From: an uncultured cyanobacterium
Lineage (GTDB): Bacteria; Cyanobacteriota; Cyanobacteriia; Gloeomargaritales; Gloeomargaritaceae
Direction: 5' to 3'
Length of the DNA stretch: 39,606 nucleotides
NCBI GenBank assembly: GCA_937936705.1
Contig: CALHCP010000144.1
Location: 1-39,606, forward strand
Positions 1-9,190 of the stretch are shown in pieces. A model generated the notes under the pieces. The model saw nothing but the letters and a program-made list of their open reading frames with translations, had not been told where the DNA came from and did not search any database. How positions within the stretch are numbered: the stretch's first letter is position 1; every line of letters begins with the position of its first letter. The translations under genes and the position numbers were made by a program.

Positions 1-59
1 CTTTCTAGGGGTTAATGCTATAGTAAAGATCAAAAATGGTGTGAGGTTGCAAAACTCCT

Positions 60-938
60 ATGATGCGAACCAAAACTTGCCTAACTTGGACAGGGTTGGT
101 GGCGCTGGTACTTGGGGGATGTACCGTGACCGTTGACCAAACTACTGAAACTGCACCCACGCCCTCACCAGTTCGTCCGGCTACCCCGGTGGCCCAACCT
201 TCCCCCAGCCCCACCCCTGGGGCAACTCCCATCGCGACGGCTCCAGCGACTCAGAGTGGCTTGATTCCTTCCGAAGACCCCAATCAACGGCGGGATCAGT
301 TGATGCCGGGACGGAATGACCCGTTTGCCCCCCCTGGTACCACCGGTGCCCAACCGGGAGAGGTAGTAGAGATTCCGCCGCCGCCGTTTGATATTGCGCC
401 CCCGCCGGGGCCTTTGCCCCAGGTGCAGAATGCGCCCCTGCCTCCCTACGACCCTGGTTCTTCGACCTTGGCGGACTTTCCCGGTCGGGGGGCGGACATT
501 GCCAATATGATCATGGTGCATGGGGTCGTGCAGGTCGGGAATCAGGTGCAAGCGATTATCAAAACCCCTAATGAAGCCTCGGCTCGTTACGTCCGCGCCG
601 GTCAGCGGTTAGAAGGCGGCTTGGTGTTGGTCAAACGCATTGAAACCCGTGGTCTGCAACCGGTGGTCGTGTTTGAACAGGATGGCACCCAGGTGGCGCG
701 GGCGGTGGGTCAAGAACCCGATTTCCCGGTGAATCCCTACACGATTGGGGCGCGGGTGCCGACCCTCCAGAGTCAAAGTCCACCGGCGGCGCCGGCGGTG
801 ACAGCGGCTCCCCTGCCCACCCAGACCCAGCCCGGTCAACCGGGGACTCCCCAATCTCCTCGGCAGAGTGCCATACCGTCGGTACCCGGTTCGCCAACAC
901 CAGCGGTTGTGTTACCTCCTGCTCCTCCCGTTCGTTAA
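60..938 (+). CDS. Proline-rich exported lipoprotein, function unknown
   Basis: The protein starts with a short basic stretch, a hydrophobic segment and a lipobox (LVLGGC, Cys about residue 21), so it should be exported and lipidated. Residues about 30-130 and 235-292 are Pro/Thr/Ala-rich and look disordered. The middle (about 140-230, from ADIANMIMVHGVVQVGN) is the only part that looks folded and has the alternating pattern of a small beta-rich domain. ATG codons occur at 60 and 63 and neither has a clear Shine-Dalgarno. It is the first of four closely spaced genes for secreted or membrane-anchored proteins (two trypsin-like proteins and an ABC binding protein), so a cell-envelope role is likely. 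I do not recognise a family. Confidence 0.8.
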   Translation: MMRTKTCLTWTGLVALVLGGCTVTVDQTTETAPTPSPVRPATPVAQPSPSPTPGATPIATAPATQSGLIPSEDPNQRRDQLMPGRNDPFAPPGTTGAQPGEVVEIPPPPFDIAPPPGPLPQVQNAPLPPYDPGSSTLADFPGRGADIANMIMVHGVVQVGNQVQAIIKTPNEASARYVRAGQRLEGGLVLVKRIETRGLQPVVVFEQDGTQVARAVGQEPDFPVNPYTIGARVPTLQSQSPPAAPAVTAAPLPTQTQPGQPGTPQSPRQSAIPSVPGSPTPAVVLPPAPPVR

Positions 939-959
939 CCGTAGCCAAGGGAGTTTTTT

Positions 960-1970
960 ATGCGATCTTTACCATTAACTTTGGGGTTACTGCTGGCCTT
1001 GGCTGCGCCAGGGTTGGCTCAGCGTTTGACCCCCCAAAATGTGCAAGATGTTCATACATTTGTTTCGGAGAACATCTGTCCTTACCCCCGCAACCAGATT
1101 GACCTGCGTTCGGTGCGGGCGTTGACCGGGCGGGAGGATTTGACCCTGACGGATATTCAACTGATCTGTGGGCGAGCCACCGGCCAGCGGGTTGCCGTGG
1201 TACAGACGGCGGGTGGACGGGCACCCCTGCCCAATTTTGACCTGATCGAGCGGGCGCGCAAAGCGACGGTGTCGGTAATTCTGTCCCTCTATGACGGGTT
1301 AGGACAACCGCAGCCGGCTCCGGGGAATATCCCGACCAACCCGACGCTGGTCCGGGATCCCTATCTGCGGTTGTACGACCTGCGCCAAGCCACCGGGTTT
1401 CATGTGGGGAATGGCTTGATTATTACCAATCTCACCTCCTTGGGCGGGATACCGACGGCGGTGGCCGACAACGGTACTATTGTTTTTTTAGATGGTGCCA
1501 ACGCCAACAATATGCGCCTGCGGGTGGAATTGGCGGATGGTTCGGTGCGGCAGGCGCGTTTGGTGTATTTTGACCCGACGACGGATACGGCGCTGTTGGC
1601 GGTCAAGGGGGATACCCGCAACCTGGCGGCCTTGCCGGTGGCGACGGGAATGCCCAGTATTGGTCAGCGGGTGTTGACCATGAGCTATCCGATTGGAACC
1701 TTGCCGGTGACGGCTACCGAGGGGATGGTGATGGGGATTCGCCCCTATGGCCGCATGACGCTTCTGCAAATCAATGCGGCCACCAGTGCCGGTTCCCAGG
1801 GGGCACCCGTTCTGGATGAGCGGGGTGCGGTCGTAGGGGTGGTGGCGGTGAAAAATCCCACCCTGTTCCAGTTGGCTGGTTCAATTTTGGGAGCGGAGAA
1901 TGTGGGGTTTGCGGTGCCGATTGGTACGGTGTTACAGCGGTTAAATTTGGCAACTCGGGGAGGACATTAG
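960..1970 (+). CDS. Trypsin-like (S1/HtrA fold) protein lacking catalytic His and Ser; probable pseudoprotease
   Basis: It has an N-terminal signal peptide (hydrophobic segment ending AAPGLAQ) followed by about 315 residues. The second half has the landmarks of a double beta-barrel trypsin-like domain. FHVGNGLIITNLTSL is where active enzymes read xxITNxHV, so Thr159 replaces the catalytic His. TDTALLAVK keeps the Asp (209). AGSQGAPVLD aligns with GNSGGPLLN, so Gln280 replaces the nucleophilic Ser. The next gene encodes a relative with all three residues intact. The fold is well supported, but proteolysis is not expected. It may bind peptides or regulate its neighbour. It lies 21 bp after the lipoprotein gene and 1 bp before the protease gene. 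Confidence 0.85.
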   Translation: MRSLPLTLGLLLALAAPGLAQRLTPQNVQDVHTFVSENICPYPRNQIDLRSVRALTGREDLTLTDIQLICGRATGQRVAVVQTAGGRAPLPNFDLIERARKATVSVILSLYDGLGQPQPAPGNIPTNPTLVRDPYLRLYDLRQATGFHVGNGLIITNLTSLGGIPTAVADNGTIVFLDGANANNMRLRVELADGSVRQARLVYFDPTTDTALLAVKGDTRNLAALPVATGMPSIGQRVLTMSYPIGTLPVTATEGMVMGIRPYGRMTLLQINAATSAGSQGAPVLDERGAVVGVVAVKNPTLFQLAGSILGAENVGFAVPIGTVLQRLNLATRGGH

Positions 1971-1971
1971 T

Positions 1972-3174
1972 ATGGCGTTGAATCTCCAATTGCGCCGGTG
2001 GTATTGGCTGGCGGCTCCCTTGGGGGCAGGGATGGTTCTGGCCGGGGCGGTCATCTATAGCGGTCGGGTGGTGCATTCCCAACCCCAGCCGGCAGTGGCT
2101 CCCGCACCGGTGTCTGAGGAACCGGCTCCCGTAGCCCCAGCTTCCACGGATTGGCGAGCTGCCGCCCAGTTGGAGGCGGAAAGTGCGGCGGCCTTTGCCC
2201 AGACGGCGACGACGGCGGCGGATCAGCAGGTGGTGCAAAGCAAATGGCGCAAAGCCCTGGCGCTACTGGATAAGGCTCCCCAGGATGAGCAAACGGCTCG
2301 ATTACGGCGTTATTACCAGAAGCAACTGCAAGATGAAGGAGCCGGAACGGAGGAAGAAGATGACGCATCGGCAGGACGGCGGGTGGCAAGTGCCAACTTA
2401 CTGCCCGGCACCCGCGGCATTTTCGCCCGTGAGATTGTGATTCAGGGGACGCCGGTGCCCAACCAAGTCCTGACCCCGGCGCAGATTGTTAACCGCTATC
2501 TACCGGCGGCGGTGCGGGTGGAACCGACCCGGAGTGTGGTGGGCAGTGGGTTTCACATCGGGGAAGGGTATATCATCACCAACCTGCACGTGGCGGAGGA
2601 GGCACGGGGGTTCGACCGGCGGATTTTTGATGACCGTCCCATTCCCTTGACGGTGCGGCTCTACGACCGGACGCGCCGCCCGGTGCGGGTTTTGCGCATC
2701 ATGGAGGGGGGGTTGGCAGCGATGGCCGCTTTTAACATTCCCCACGAAGCCTACGACATTGCCCTGATGCAGATTCAGGGGGATTTTAGCGATTTGGGGG
2801 TGATGCCCCTGTGCGGCAAGATGCGCACTGGCGATGAGGTGATCGCCATGGGTACGCCCTTTGGGCAGCAAAACACGATTACCAAGGGGATTATCAGCGT
2901 TATCCATTCCTTTGAGGCAGGGCACATCATCCAGACGGATACTCAAATCCTAGGGGGCAACAGCGGCGGCCCGCTGCTCAACAACCGGGGGGCGGTGCTG
3001 GCGGTGAACAGTGCCGGGATTTTTGGTGCCTCCGTGGAGGGGTTGAAGTTCTCGGTGCCGATTGTGCAGGCTCTGGAGCGGATGCGGGTGCGGGTTGTCA
3101 ATACGGATAACCCCGGCTGCGGCGGCACCGGCGGCACGGTGGGTCGGACGGTGTATGCGCCGGGGCAAAAGTAA
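1972..3174 (+). CDS. Membrane-anchored trypsin-like serine protease (HtrA-type catalytic domain)
   Basis: An N-terminal transmembrane anchor (about residues 10-31) is followed by an Ala/Pro-rich, then charged linker to about residue 150, and a trypsin-like domain. The catalytic triad is visible: His206 in IITNLHVAEE, Asp262 in YDIALMQI and Ser331 in GGNSGGPLL. There is no obvious C-terminal PDZ domain, as the chain ends about 70 residues after the Ser motif, so it is shorter than a classic HtrA/Deg protease. The active site should face the periplasm or lumen. The gene is 1 bp downstream of a homologue that has lost His and Ser. Its 3' end overlaps the next gene by 20 bp, so co-translation is likely. 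Confidence 0.88.
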   Translation: MALNLQLRRWYWLAAPLGAGMVLAGAVIYSGRVVHSQPQPAVAPAPVSEEPAPVAPASTDWRAAAQLEAESAAAFAQTATTAADQQVVQSKWRKALALLDKAPQDEQTARLRRYYQKQLQDEGAGTEEEDDASAGRRVASANLLPGTRGIFAREIVIQGTPVPNQVLTPAQIVNRYLPAAVRVEPTRSVVGSGFHIGEGYIITNLHVAEEARGFDRRIFDDRPIPLTVRLYDRTRRPVRVLRIMEGGLAAMAAFNIPHEAYDIALMQIQGDFSDLGVMPLCGKMRTGDEVIAMGTPFGQQNTITKGIISVIHSFEAGHIIQTDTQILGGNSGGPLLNNRGAVLAVNSAGIFGASVEGLKFSVPIVQALERMRVRVVNTDNPGCGGTGGTVGRTVYAPGQK

Positions 3175-4768
3175 AGCCATTGCGGTGGGGTTGGCGGGGC
3201 TGCTCCCCTTGCTCCTGGCGGGTTGTGACCAACCGGAGCCTCCCCCTTTTACCCGACAACGCGACCCCAACCAAATTATCATCGGCACGACTGCCAAGGT
3301 GACGACCCTAGACCCGGCGGATGCCTATACGGTGTTCGCCGGGAATGTCCTGCTGGCCTTGGGCGACCGCCTTTACACCTACAAACCCGGCACGACGGAA
3401 TTACAGCCCCAGTTGGCGACGGCTTTACCGCAGGTGAGTAGTGACGGGTTGACCTACCGGATGCCCTTGCGCCGGGGGGTAGTGTTTCAGGATGGTACGC
3501 CCTTTAATGCGGAAGCGATGCGGTTTTCCCTGCAACGGTTTATCGAAAATGGGGGACGACCGGCGTTTCTGCTCAAAAATGTGGTGGCAGACATCCAGGC
3601 CACCGGAGACTATGAGTTAACCATCCGCCTGCAAAAGCCGTTTGCGCCATTTCCCCGTCTATTAGCGTTTTCCGGTTTGTGTGCCGTCTCTCCCCAAGCC
3701 TACAGGATTGGGGCGGGACAGTTTCAGCCGCGCATGTTTGTCGGTACGGGGCCTTACCAATTGGTCAGTTTCGGCAGCGATGCGCTCAAGCTGAAACGGT
3801 TTCCCCAGTATTGGGGCACCCCTCCCGCCAGTGCCCAGTTGGATATTCAGTTTTTAAGCAGCAGTGCCAATCTGTACAATGCCCTGCAGACCGGAGCGGT
3901 GGATGTGGCCTACCAGTTCCTGGAGCCGGAGCAGATAAAAAAATTGCAAGCCCAGGCGGATATCCAAACCGTCAGCAGTGACGGCACCGGCATCAATTAC
4001 TTGAGTTTGAACCGGAATCAACCGCCTCTGGACCAGCAGGCAGTCCGCCAAGCCCTGGCGCTGGTCATGCCACGGCAGTTGTTGCAGGAGCGGGTGTTTC
4101 AAAATCTGGTGGAACCGGCTTTTAGCCTGGTGCCCAGTCGTTTGCCCGGTTATCAGCCCGTCTTTCGAGTGCCCGCCGAGCCGCCGCCGGCCGGGCGCGC
4201 CCGGGAATTACTCAGTCAGGCCGGCATTACCCTCACCCAACCGGTGCGGATTGACCTCTGGTACCGCAGTAATCTGCCCAGCCATATCCAGGTGGTGAGT
4301 ACCCTGAAAGCGGTGATCGAGCGAGAAATACCGGTGCAACTGATCCCCCAGCCGGTGGATTCGACCACCGCCTATCAAAATTTAGAAAAGGGGATTTATC
4401 CGATGTTTTTGCTGGATTGGTATCCCGACTTTTTAGATGCCGATAACTATTTAGAACCCCTGATGAGTTGTCAAAAAGGTACGCTTGCCGAGGGCTGCCT
4501 TGAGGGTTCCAGCCGCACCTTTGGGTCGTTTTATTACAGTCCCCAGGCGAACGATCTGATTGCCCAGAGCCGCCGCAGCACCGACCCCCAACAACGGTTA
4601 GCCCTATTGGGACAATTGCAAAAACTCATGGCGGTCGATGTACCCTACATTCCCCTTTGGCAGAATCGGGAATTTGTGTTTGCCCGCGCCGACGTCCAGG
4701 GCGTGCGCTTGGAACCGACCCAAACCTTTCCCTTTTGGTTGCTCAAAAAAGCCGTCCCCGCTCCGTGA
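3155..4768 (+). CDS. ABC transporter substrate-binding lipoprotein, family 5 (peptide/nickel type)
   Basis: The start at 3155 (MRRGKSKAIAVGLAG) is chosen over an upstream in-frame start because it directly precedes a lipoprotein signal peptide with lipobox LLAGC. The mature part has the family-5 binding-protein pattern: TLDPADAY near the N terminus, LTYRMPLRRGVVFQDGTPF, a TGPY segment and a typical C-terminal region (about 537 aa, normal for the family). Such proteins deliver oligopeptides, dipeptides or nickel to an ABC importer. No permease genes adjoin it. A fused two-domain ATPase of the matching type lies about 30 kb away (32766-34469) and may be its partner. The start overlaps the upstream protease gene by 20 bp. 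Confidence 0.88.
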   Translation: MRRGKSKAIAVGLAGLLPLLLAGCDQPEPPPFTRQRDPNQIIIGTTAKVTTLDPADAYTVFAGNVLLALGDRLYTYKPGTTELQPQLATALPQVSSDGLTYRMPLRRGVVFQDGTPFNAEAMRFSLQRFIENGGRPAFLLKNVVADIQATGDYELTIRLQKPFAPFPRLLAFSGLCAVSPQAYRIGAGQFQPRMFVGTGPYQLVSFGSDALKLKRFPQYWGTPPASAQLDIQFLSSSANLYNALQTGAVDVAYQFLEPEQIKKLQAQADIQTVSSDGTGINYLSLNRNQPPLDQQAVRQALALVMPRQLLQERVFQNLVEPAFSLVPSRLPGYQPVFRVPAEPPPAGRARELLSQAGITLTQPVRIDLWYRSNLPSHIQVVSTLKAVIEREIPVQLIPQPVDSTTAYQNLEKGIYPMFLLDWYPDFLDADNYLEPLMSCQKGTLAEGCLEGSSRTFGSFYYSPQANDLIAQSRRSTDPQQRLALLGQLQKLMAVDVPYIPLWQNREFVFARADVQGVRLEPTQTFPFWLLKKAVPAP

Positions 4769-4942
4769 ATGGAGAGCGCACGATGGGTAGAAGCTGGGAG
4801 AACCCGTCGCAGTCCCTAAAGGGCACCTCTATTTATTTATAGGAGCCAAGTGGAAACTCTCTGGCCAGAATGCCTAAATTACAGAGAACCAAAGCGGGGG
4901 CTGCGCCCCTGCGACCGCCGTTCCCCAATTAACAGAAGTTCC
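4769..4942. repeat. Intergenic GC-hairpin repeat element, arm type B
   Basis: This convergent gap between the binding-protein gene and ffh holds one copy of the dispersed repeat at about 4815-4925. It begins AGGGCACCTCTAT, continues through an arm containing CTCTGGCCAGAATGCC, and ends in the GC-rich core (GGGGGCTGCGCCCCTGCGACC). The same arm occurs in reverse orientation near 39430. The GC hairpin may also act as a terminator for one or both genes, but there is no long T-run. Confidence 0.75.
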
Positions 4943-6337
4943 CTAAAGTTGCCCGAACCCTTTGCGTTTCTTGGCCTGTTGTTTACGGCGTGCCGACCGG
5001 CCGGAAGCCGCCCCGGCCAGGTTGGGCATTCCCGGCATCTGTCCCATACTCAGGCGTTGCATCATCGTCCGCATTTGTTGAAAATCCTGCACCAATTTAC
5101 TCACCTCGGCCTCGGTGTGCCCCGACCCCTTGGCAATCCGGCGGCGGCGCGAGGGACTAGCCGCCAGCAGATCGGGGTGTTGCCGCTCCAGCGGGGTCAT
5201 GGAATTGATCATGGCCTCGGCGCGTTTTAACTGTTTTTCGGCCTGTTGAATTTGCTCCGGCTTGATTTGATTCATACCGGGGATCAGTTTCATAAACCCG
5301 GCCAGGGAACCCATATTTTTCAGCAGACGCAGTTGTTGCACAAAATCGCTGAAATCAAACTGCGCCCGCAGAATTTTCTCCTGCATCCGCTCCGCATCGG
5401 CTAAATCCACCGCTTCCTGCGCCTTTTCCACCAGGGTCAACACATCCCCCATCCCCAAAATCCGGGAGGCCATGCGCTCGGGATAAAAAGGCTGCAGGGC
5501 TTCGACTTTTTCCCCCGTGCCGATGAACTTGATCGGTTGCCCGGAAATATGCCGCACCGATAAGGCGGCACCGCCCCGACTGTCCCCGTCTAGCTTGGTT
5601 AAAATGGCGCCGGTGATGCCGATCTGCTCGTGAAACGTCCGCGTGAGATGGGCAGCCTCCTGCCCGGTCATGGCATCTACCACCAGCAGCACTTCCTGGG
5701 GCTGGATCGCCGCCTTGATCTGCGCCAATTCCGCCATCATGTCCTGGTCAATCTGCAATCGCCCCGCCGTATCCACAATCACCCAGTCGTAACCCTGACT
5801 GCGGGCGTGGGCAAGCCCGGCTTCGGCAATTGCCACCGGATTGACATCGGTGCCCAGGGCAAAGACCGGCACATCAATCTGTCGCCCCAAGGTTTGCAGT
5901 TGGTCAATTGCCGCCGGACGGTAAATATCCGTGGCCACTAAAAGGGGCTTTTTGTCTTGCTTTTTTAAGTACAATGCCAACTTAGCCGCCGCGGTGGTTT
6001 TCCCGGTTCCCTGCAGACCCGCCATCAGGATCGTCGTCGGCGGTGCCGGGGCTGCCACCAGGGGAGCCTGTTCGCTGCCCATGAGCTGCACCAATTCGTC
6101 ATAGACGACTTTGATCAATTGCTGATCCGGGCGCACCCCCGCAATCACGGCTGTGCCGATTGCCCGACTTTCCACGGCCTGGATAAATTCCCGCACCACC
6201 TGCACATTCACATCCGCATCAATCAGGGCACGGCGGACGAGCTTCAGGGGTTCTTGGATGTTGCTGGCGGTGAGCTTATCCTGACCGCGGAGTTTTTTCC
6301 AGGCGGCTTCGAGTTGTTCAGATAGGGCTTCAAACAT
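4943..6337 (-). CDS. ffh: Signal recognition particle GTPase Ffh (SRP54)
   Basis: This 464-residue protein has the full SRP54 layout. The N-terminal four-helix bundle (MFEALSEQLEAAWKKLRG) precedes the G domain with P-loop GLQGTGKTT, the DTAGR motif and TKLDG. A Met-rich M domain follows, ending in a basic tail (SARRKQQAKKRKGFGQL). Ffh binds the SRP RNA and signal sequences and targets membrane proteins to FtsY and SecYEG. The length is normal. The ATG at 6337 gives the expected N terminus. It is a single gene diverging from ctaC, with a possible promoter at 6380-6408. Confidence 0.97.
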   Translation of the reverse strand: MFEALSEQLEAAWKKLRGQDKLTASNIQEPLKLVRRALIDADVNVQVVREFIQAVESRAIGTAVIAGVRPDQQLIKVVYDELVQLMGSEQAPLVAAPAPPTTILMAGLQGTGKTTAAAKLALYLKKQDKKPLLVATDIYRPAAIDQLQTLGRQIDVPVFALGTDVNPVAIAEAGLAHARSQGYDWVIVDTAGRLQIDQDMMAELAQIKAAIQPQEVLLVVDAMTGQEAAHLTRTFHEQIGITGAILTKLDGDSRGGAALSVRHISGQPIKFIGTGEKVEALQPFYPERMASRILGMGDVLTLVEKAQEAVDLADAERMQEKILRAQFDFSDFVQQLRLLKNMGSLAGFMKLIPGMNQIKPEQIQQAEKQLKRAEAMINSMTPLERQHPDLLAASPSRRRRIAKGSGHTEAEVSKLVQDFQQMRTMMQRLSMGQMPGMPNLAGAASGRSARRKQQAKKRKGFGQL

Positions 6338-6379
6338 GGGACAGAAATCGCAGGCACCTGTTCAATAGGCTTGCACAGG

Positions 6380-6408
6380 ATTTTAATAATTTACCATGCC
6401 CAAGCCAA
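6380..6408 (-). promoter_or_regulatory. Candidate sigma70-type promoter of ffh
   Basis: Read on the minus strand, TTGGCT (6403-6408) and TAAAAT (6380-6385) are separated by exactly 17 bp, and the ffh ATG follows about 43 bp downstream of the -10. The match is good, but it was found by eye only. Confidence 0.4.
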
Positions 6409-6585
6409 AACCGGGGTTCCAGGCACTCGCGCCCTGTGACCCGCTGCGAGCACCCGAAAACGGGGGCGGCCTCCCGGTGATTGCCCCTATTTCCAGACAA
6501 CCTTAAAAATACCTAGAGATTCCCCTGCCCCCTGGCAATGCCTGTGCTACAACCGGTATGTCTGGGCGCACATTAGGTTTTGCCG
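6409..6585. other. Intergenic region between ffh and ctaC
   Basis: Together with 6338-6408 this is a divergent spacer of about 250 bp. It has several GC-rich palindromic scraps (for example around 6450-6480) that might be a decayed copy of the dispersed repeat, but I cannot align them convincingly. No gene or tRNA is visible. The ctaC promoter should lie here. Confidence 0.4.
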
Positions 6586-7479
6586 ATGAAACAACTGCCA
6601 GCTTCGATTTGGACGCTCACGGTGGGGATCCTGGTCACCCTGATTGCGCTGTGGGCAGGGAACCAGAATCTTTTTTTCCCAGAGCAAGCCTCGGTACAGG
6701 CTCCCTTGGTGGATCATTTTTTCAATCTCATGTTTATGATTGCCGTCGCCCTGTTTTTGCTGGTGGCGGGGACGATCATTTTCTTCGCCGTTCAGTACCG
6801 GCAACGTCCTGGGGATGAGGGAGATGGCGTGCCGCTGGAGGGAGATTTTTCCCTGGAAGCCTACTGGACTTTGATCCCGGCGGTGATTGTGATTGTTTTA
6901 GGCGTTTATAGCGTGCAAGTTTTCACCGAAATGGGTGGGTTTGCAGCCGGGGGCGGCGGGGGAAATCATCTGTTGATGAGCCACGGCCATCAGCCGCACC
7001 AGCCGATGCCAGCGCAACTGGTCAGTGATGATGGGGCTGAACCGGCTCCCGCCTTCAAGGCGGAATATGGGTTGGGGGGCAGCGAGCGGCCGGATGTCAC
7101 GGTGACGGTGACGGGGATGCAATACGCCTGGATTTTTAATTATCCCGAAGGCATAACGGCGGGAGAATTGCATATTCCGGTGAATAAAAGTGTGCAATTA
7201 AACATCAAAGCGACGGATGTGATTCATTCCTTTTGGGTGCCGCAATTTCGCCTGAAACAGGATGCGATTCCCGGTCACGATACGGAGTTGCGCTTTACGG
7301 CGACCAAGGTGGGGGATTACCCGGTGGTGTGTGCGGAATTGTGCGGGGGGTATCACGGCGCCATGCGCACCCGGGTGTACGTCCATACCCAGGAGGAATA
7401 CGACCGTTGGTTAGCCGAAAATCAATTTGCCCAGCACCCGGATTTATCGAAGGCCGTGGCGGTGCATGCTACAGAATAG
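6586..7479 (+). CDS. ctaC: Cytochrome c oxidase subunit II
   Basis: The protein has two N-terminal transmembrane segments (about residues 8-25 and 45-67, then a third hydrophobic stretch ending near YSVQVF) and a cupredoxin domain. The CuA site is visible as CAELCGGYHGAM, with Cys249, Cys253, His257 and Met260, plus an upstream His in VIHSFWVPQ. It accepts electrons from cytochrome c or plastocyanin and passes them to subunit I. An in-frame TTG lies 6 bp upstream, but ATG 6586 gives the better N terminus. A His/Gly-rich insertion (about residues 115-140) sits between the membrane and CuA regions. It is the first gene of ctaCDE; the next start is 40 bp away. Confidence 0.96.
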   Translation: MKQLPASIWTLTVGILVTLIALWAGNQNLFFPEQASVQAPLVDHFFNLMFMIAVALFLLVAGTIIFFAVQYRQRPGDEGDGVPLEGDFSLEAYWTLIPAVIVIVLGVYSVQVFTEMGGFAAGGGGGNHLLMSHGHQPHQPMPAQLVSDDGAEPAPAFKAEYGLGGSERPDVTVTVTGMQYAWIFNYPEGITAGELHIPVNKSVQLNIKATDVIHSFWVPQFRLKQDAIPGHDTELRFTATKVGDYPVVCAELCGGYHGAMRTRVYVHTQEEYDRWLAENQFAQHPDLSKAVAVHATE

Positions 7480-7519
7480 TTCACTCGTTCATGCAGGATT
7501 AATTTGAGGAAAAACGTTT

Positions 7520-9178
7520 ATGGCACAGGCACAACTACCCGTTTCCGGTGAATTTTCTGCCGCAGGGGGGCATCATCCGACCGCCTGGAAGTGGTACGAC
7601 TATTTTACGTTTAATGTGGATCACAAGCTGATCGGCATTCAGTATTTGGTCTTTTCGTTTGTCTTTTATTTAGTGGGTGGTTTGATGGCGGTAGTGATGC
7701 GGACCGAACTCTACACCCCGGATGCGGATGTGATTGACCCGAATTTATACAATGCCCTCTTGACCAACCACGGCACGATAATGATTTTTGGTTGGGTAGT
7801 GCCGGCGGCGATTGGGGGATTTGGCAATTTTCTGGTGCCCTTGATGATCGGGGCGCGGGATATGGCGTTTCCCCGCTTGAATGCCCTGGCGTTTTGGCTG
7901 TTGCCCCCGGCGGGTTTACTGTTGGTCGGTAGCTTTTTCTTTGGCGGCGCGCAGGCGGGTTGGACTTCCTATCCCCCCCTGAGTTTGATCACCGCCAATA
8001 CGGCGCAGTCCATGTGGTGCTTGAGCATTATTTTGGCGGGGACTTCCTCGATTTTGGGGTCGGTGAATTTCATCGTCACCATGGTCAAAATGCGGGTGCC
8101 GAGTATGCCCTGGGATAAAATGCCTTTGTTTTGTTGGGCGATGATGGCCACTTCCATCCTGGCTTTGCTTTCTACCCCGGTTCTGGCCATTGGCTTGATT
8201 TTGCTGTTGTTTGATATTAACTTTGGCACCTCGTTTTTCAAACCCGATGCGGGCGGCAATGTCATTATTTATCAGCATTTGTTCTGGTTCTATTCCCACC
8301 CGGCGGTGTACCTGATGATTTTGCCCATTTTCGGTATCATGTCCGAGGTGATTCCGGTGCATGCCCGCAAGCCGATTTTTGGTTACAAAGCCATTGTCGG
8401 TTCCAGTATGGTGATTTGTTTTATCGGATTATTTGTCTGGGTTCACCACATGTTTACCAGTGGTACGCCCCCTTGGATGCGGATGTTTTTCACGATTTCC
8501 ACATTAATCGTGGCGGTACCGACGGGGGTGAAAATCTTTAGTTGGACGGCGACCTTGTGGGGGGGTAAAATCCGCTACACCAGTGCCATGCTGTTTGCCA
8601 TTGGGTTGCTGATTATGTTTGTGGTCGGGGGCTTGAGTGGTGTCACTTTGGGCACGGCGCCGGTGGATATTCACATGCACGATACCTACTATGTGGTGGC
8701 GCATTTTCACTACGTTTTGTTTGGGGGTTCGGTGTTCGGTTTGTATGCGGGGATTTACCATTGGTTCCCGAAAATGACCGGCAGAATGCTGAATGAACCG
8801 CTCGGAAAAGTGCATTTTATCCTGACCTTAATCGGGGCAAATCTCACCTTTTTACCGATGCACGTTTTGGGTACGCAGGGGATGCCGCGCCGGGTGGCGA
8901 TGTACGACCCGCAGTTTACTCAGATCAATCAAATCTGCACGATTGGGGCGTTCATTTTAGCCTTCTCGGTCATTCCTTTTTTGGTGAATGTGATTTGGAG
9001 TTGGGGTTGGGGCGAAAAGGCCAGTGGCAATCCCTGGCGCGCTTTAACCTTGGAATGGACGACCGATTCGCCGCCCATGATTGAGAATTGGCACCGTTTA
9101 CCGGTGTTGACCCACGGCCCTTACGACTACGGCTTGGCTGGTCACGCCCCCTCGGAAACGACCCCATCCCATGTCTAG
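7520..9178 (+). CDS. ctaD: Cytochrome c oxidase subunit I (A2-type)
   Basis: This is a 552-residue, about 12-helix haem-copper oxidase core. Visible landmarks are the low-spin haem ligand His84 (NHGTIMIFG), the CuB region FWFYSHPAVY, HHMFTSG, the K-channel region, and HMHDTYYVVAHFHYVLFGG carrying the haem ligands. The Tyr258-Ser259 pair before His260 replaces the Glu of A1-type enzymes, which marks an A2-type oxidase. This subunit reduces O2 to water and pumps protons in the thylakoid or cytoplasmic membrane. A Shine-Dalgarno (GAGGA) precedes the ATG. ctaE starts 12 bp after the stop. Confidence 0.97.
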   Translation: MAQAQLPVSGEFSAAGGHHPTAWKWYDYFTFNVDHKLIGIQYLVFSFVFYLVGGLMAVVMRTELYTPDADVIDPNLYNALLTNHGTIMIFGWVVPAAIGGFGNFLVPLMIGARDMAFPRLNALAFWLLPPAGLLLVGSFFFGGAQAGWTSYPPLSLITANTAQSMWCLSIILAGTSSILGSVNFIVTMVKMRVPSMPWDKMPLFCWAMMATSILALLSTPVLAIGLILLLFDINFGTSFFKPDAGGNVIIYQHLFWFYSHPAVYLMILPIFGIMSEVIPVHARKPIFGYKAIVGSSMVICFIGLFVWVHHMFTSGTPPWMRMFFTISTLIVAVPTGVKIFSWTATLWGGKIRYTSAMLFAIGLLIMFVVGGLSGVTLGTAPVDIHMHDTYYVVAHFHYVLFGGSVFGLYAGIYHWFPKMTGRMLNEPLGKVHFILTLIGANLTFLPMHVLGTQGMPRRVAMYDPQFTQINQICTIGAFILAFSVIPFLVNVIWSWGWGEKASGNPWRALTLEWTTDSPPMIENWHRLPVLTHGPYDYGLAGHAPSETTPSHV

Positions 9179-9190
9179 GAGGTGACGCAA

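Noticed and set aside
3062-3154. Upstream extension of the ABC binding-protein gene
   Set aside because: It lies inside the protease gene and would bury the lipoprotein signal peptide.
4850-5230. Plus-strand open frame starting in the repeat and running into ffh
   Set aside because: It covers the repeat element and the antisense of ffh; ffh on the minus strand is certain.
6409-6540. Possible decayed repeat copy between ffh and ctaC
   Set aside because: GC-rich palindromic pieces exist, but neither end motif nor the core can be aligned with confidence.
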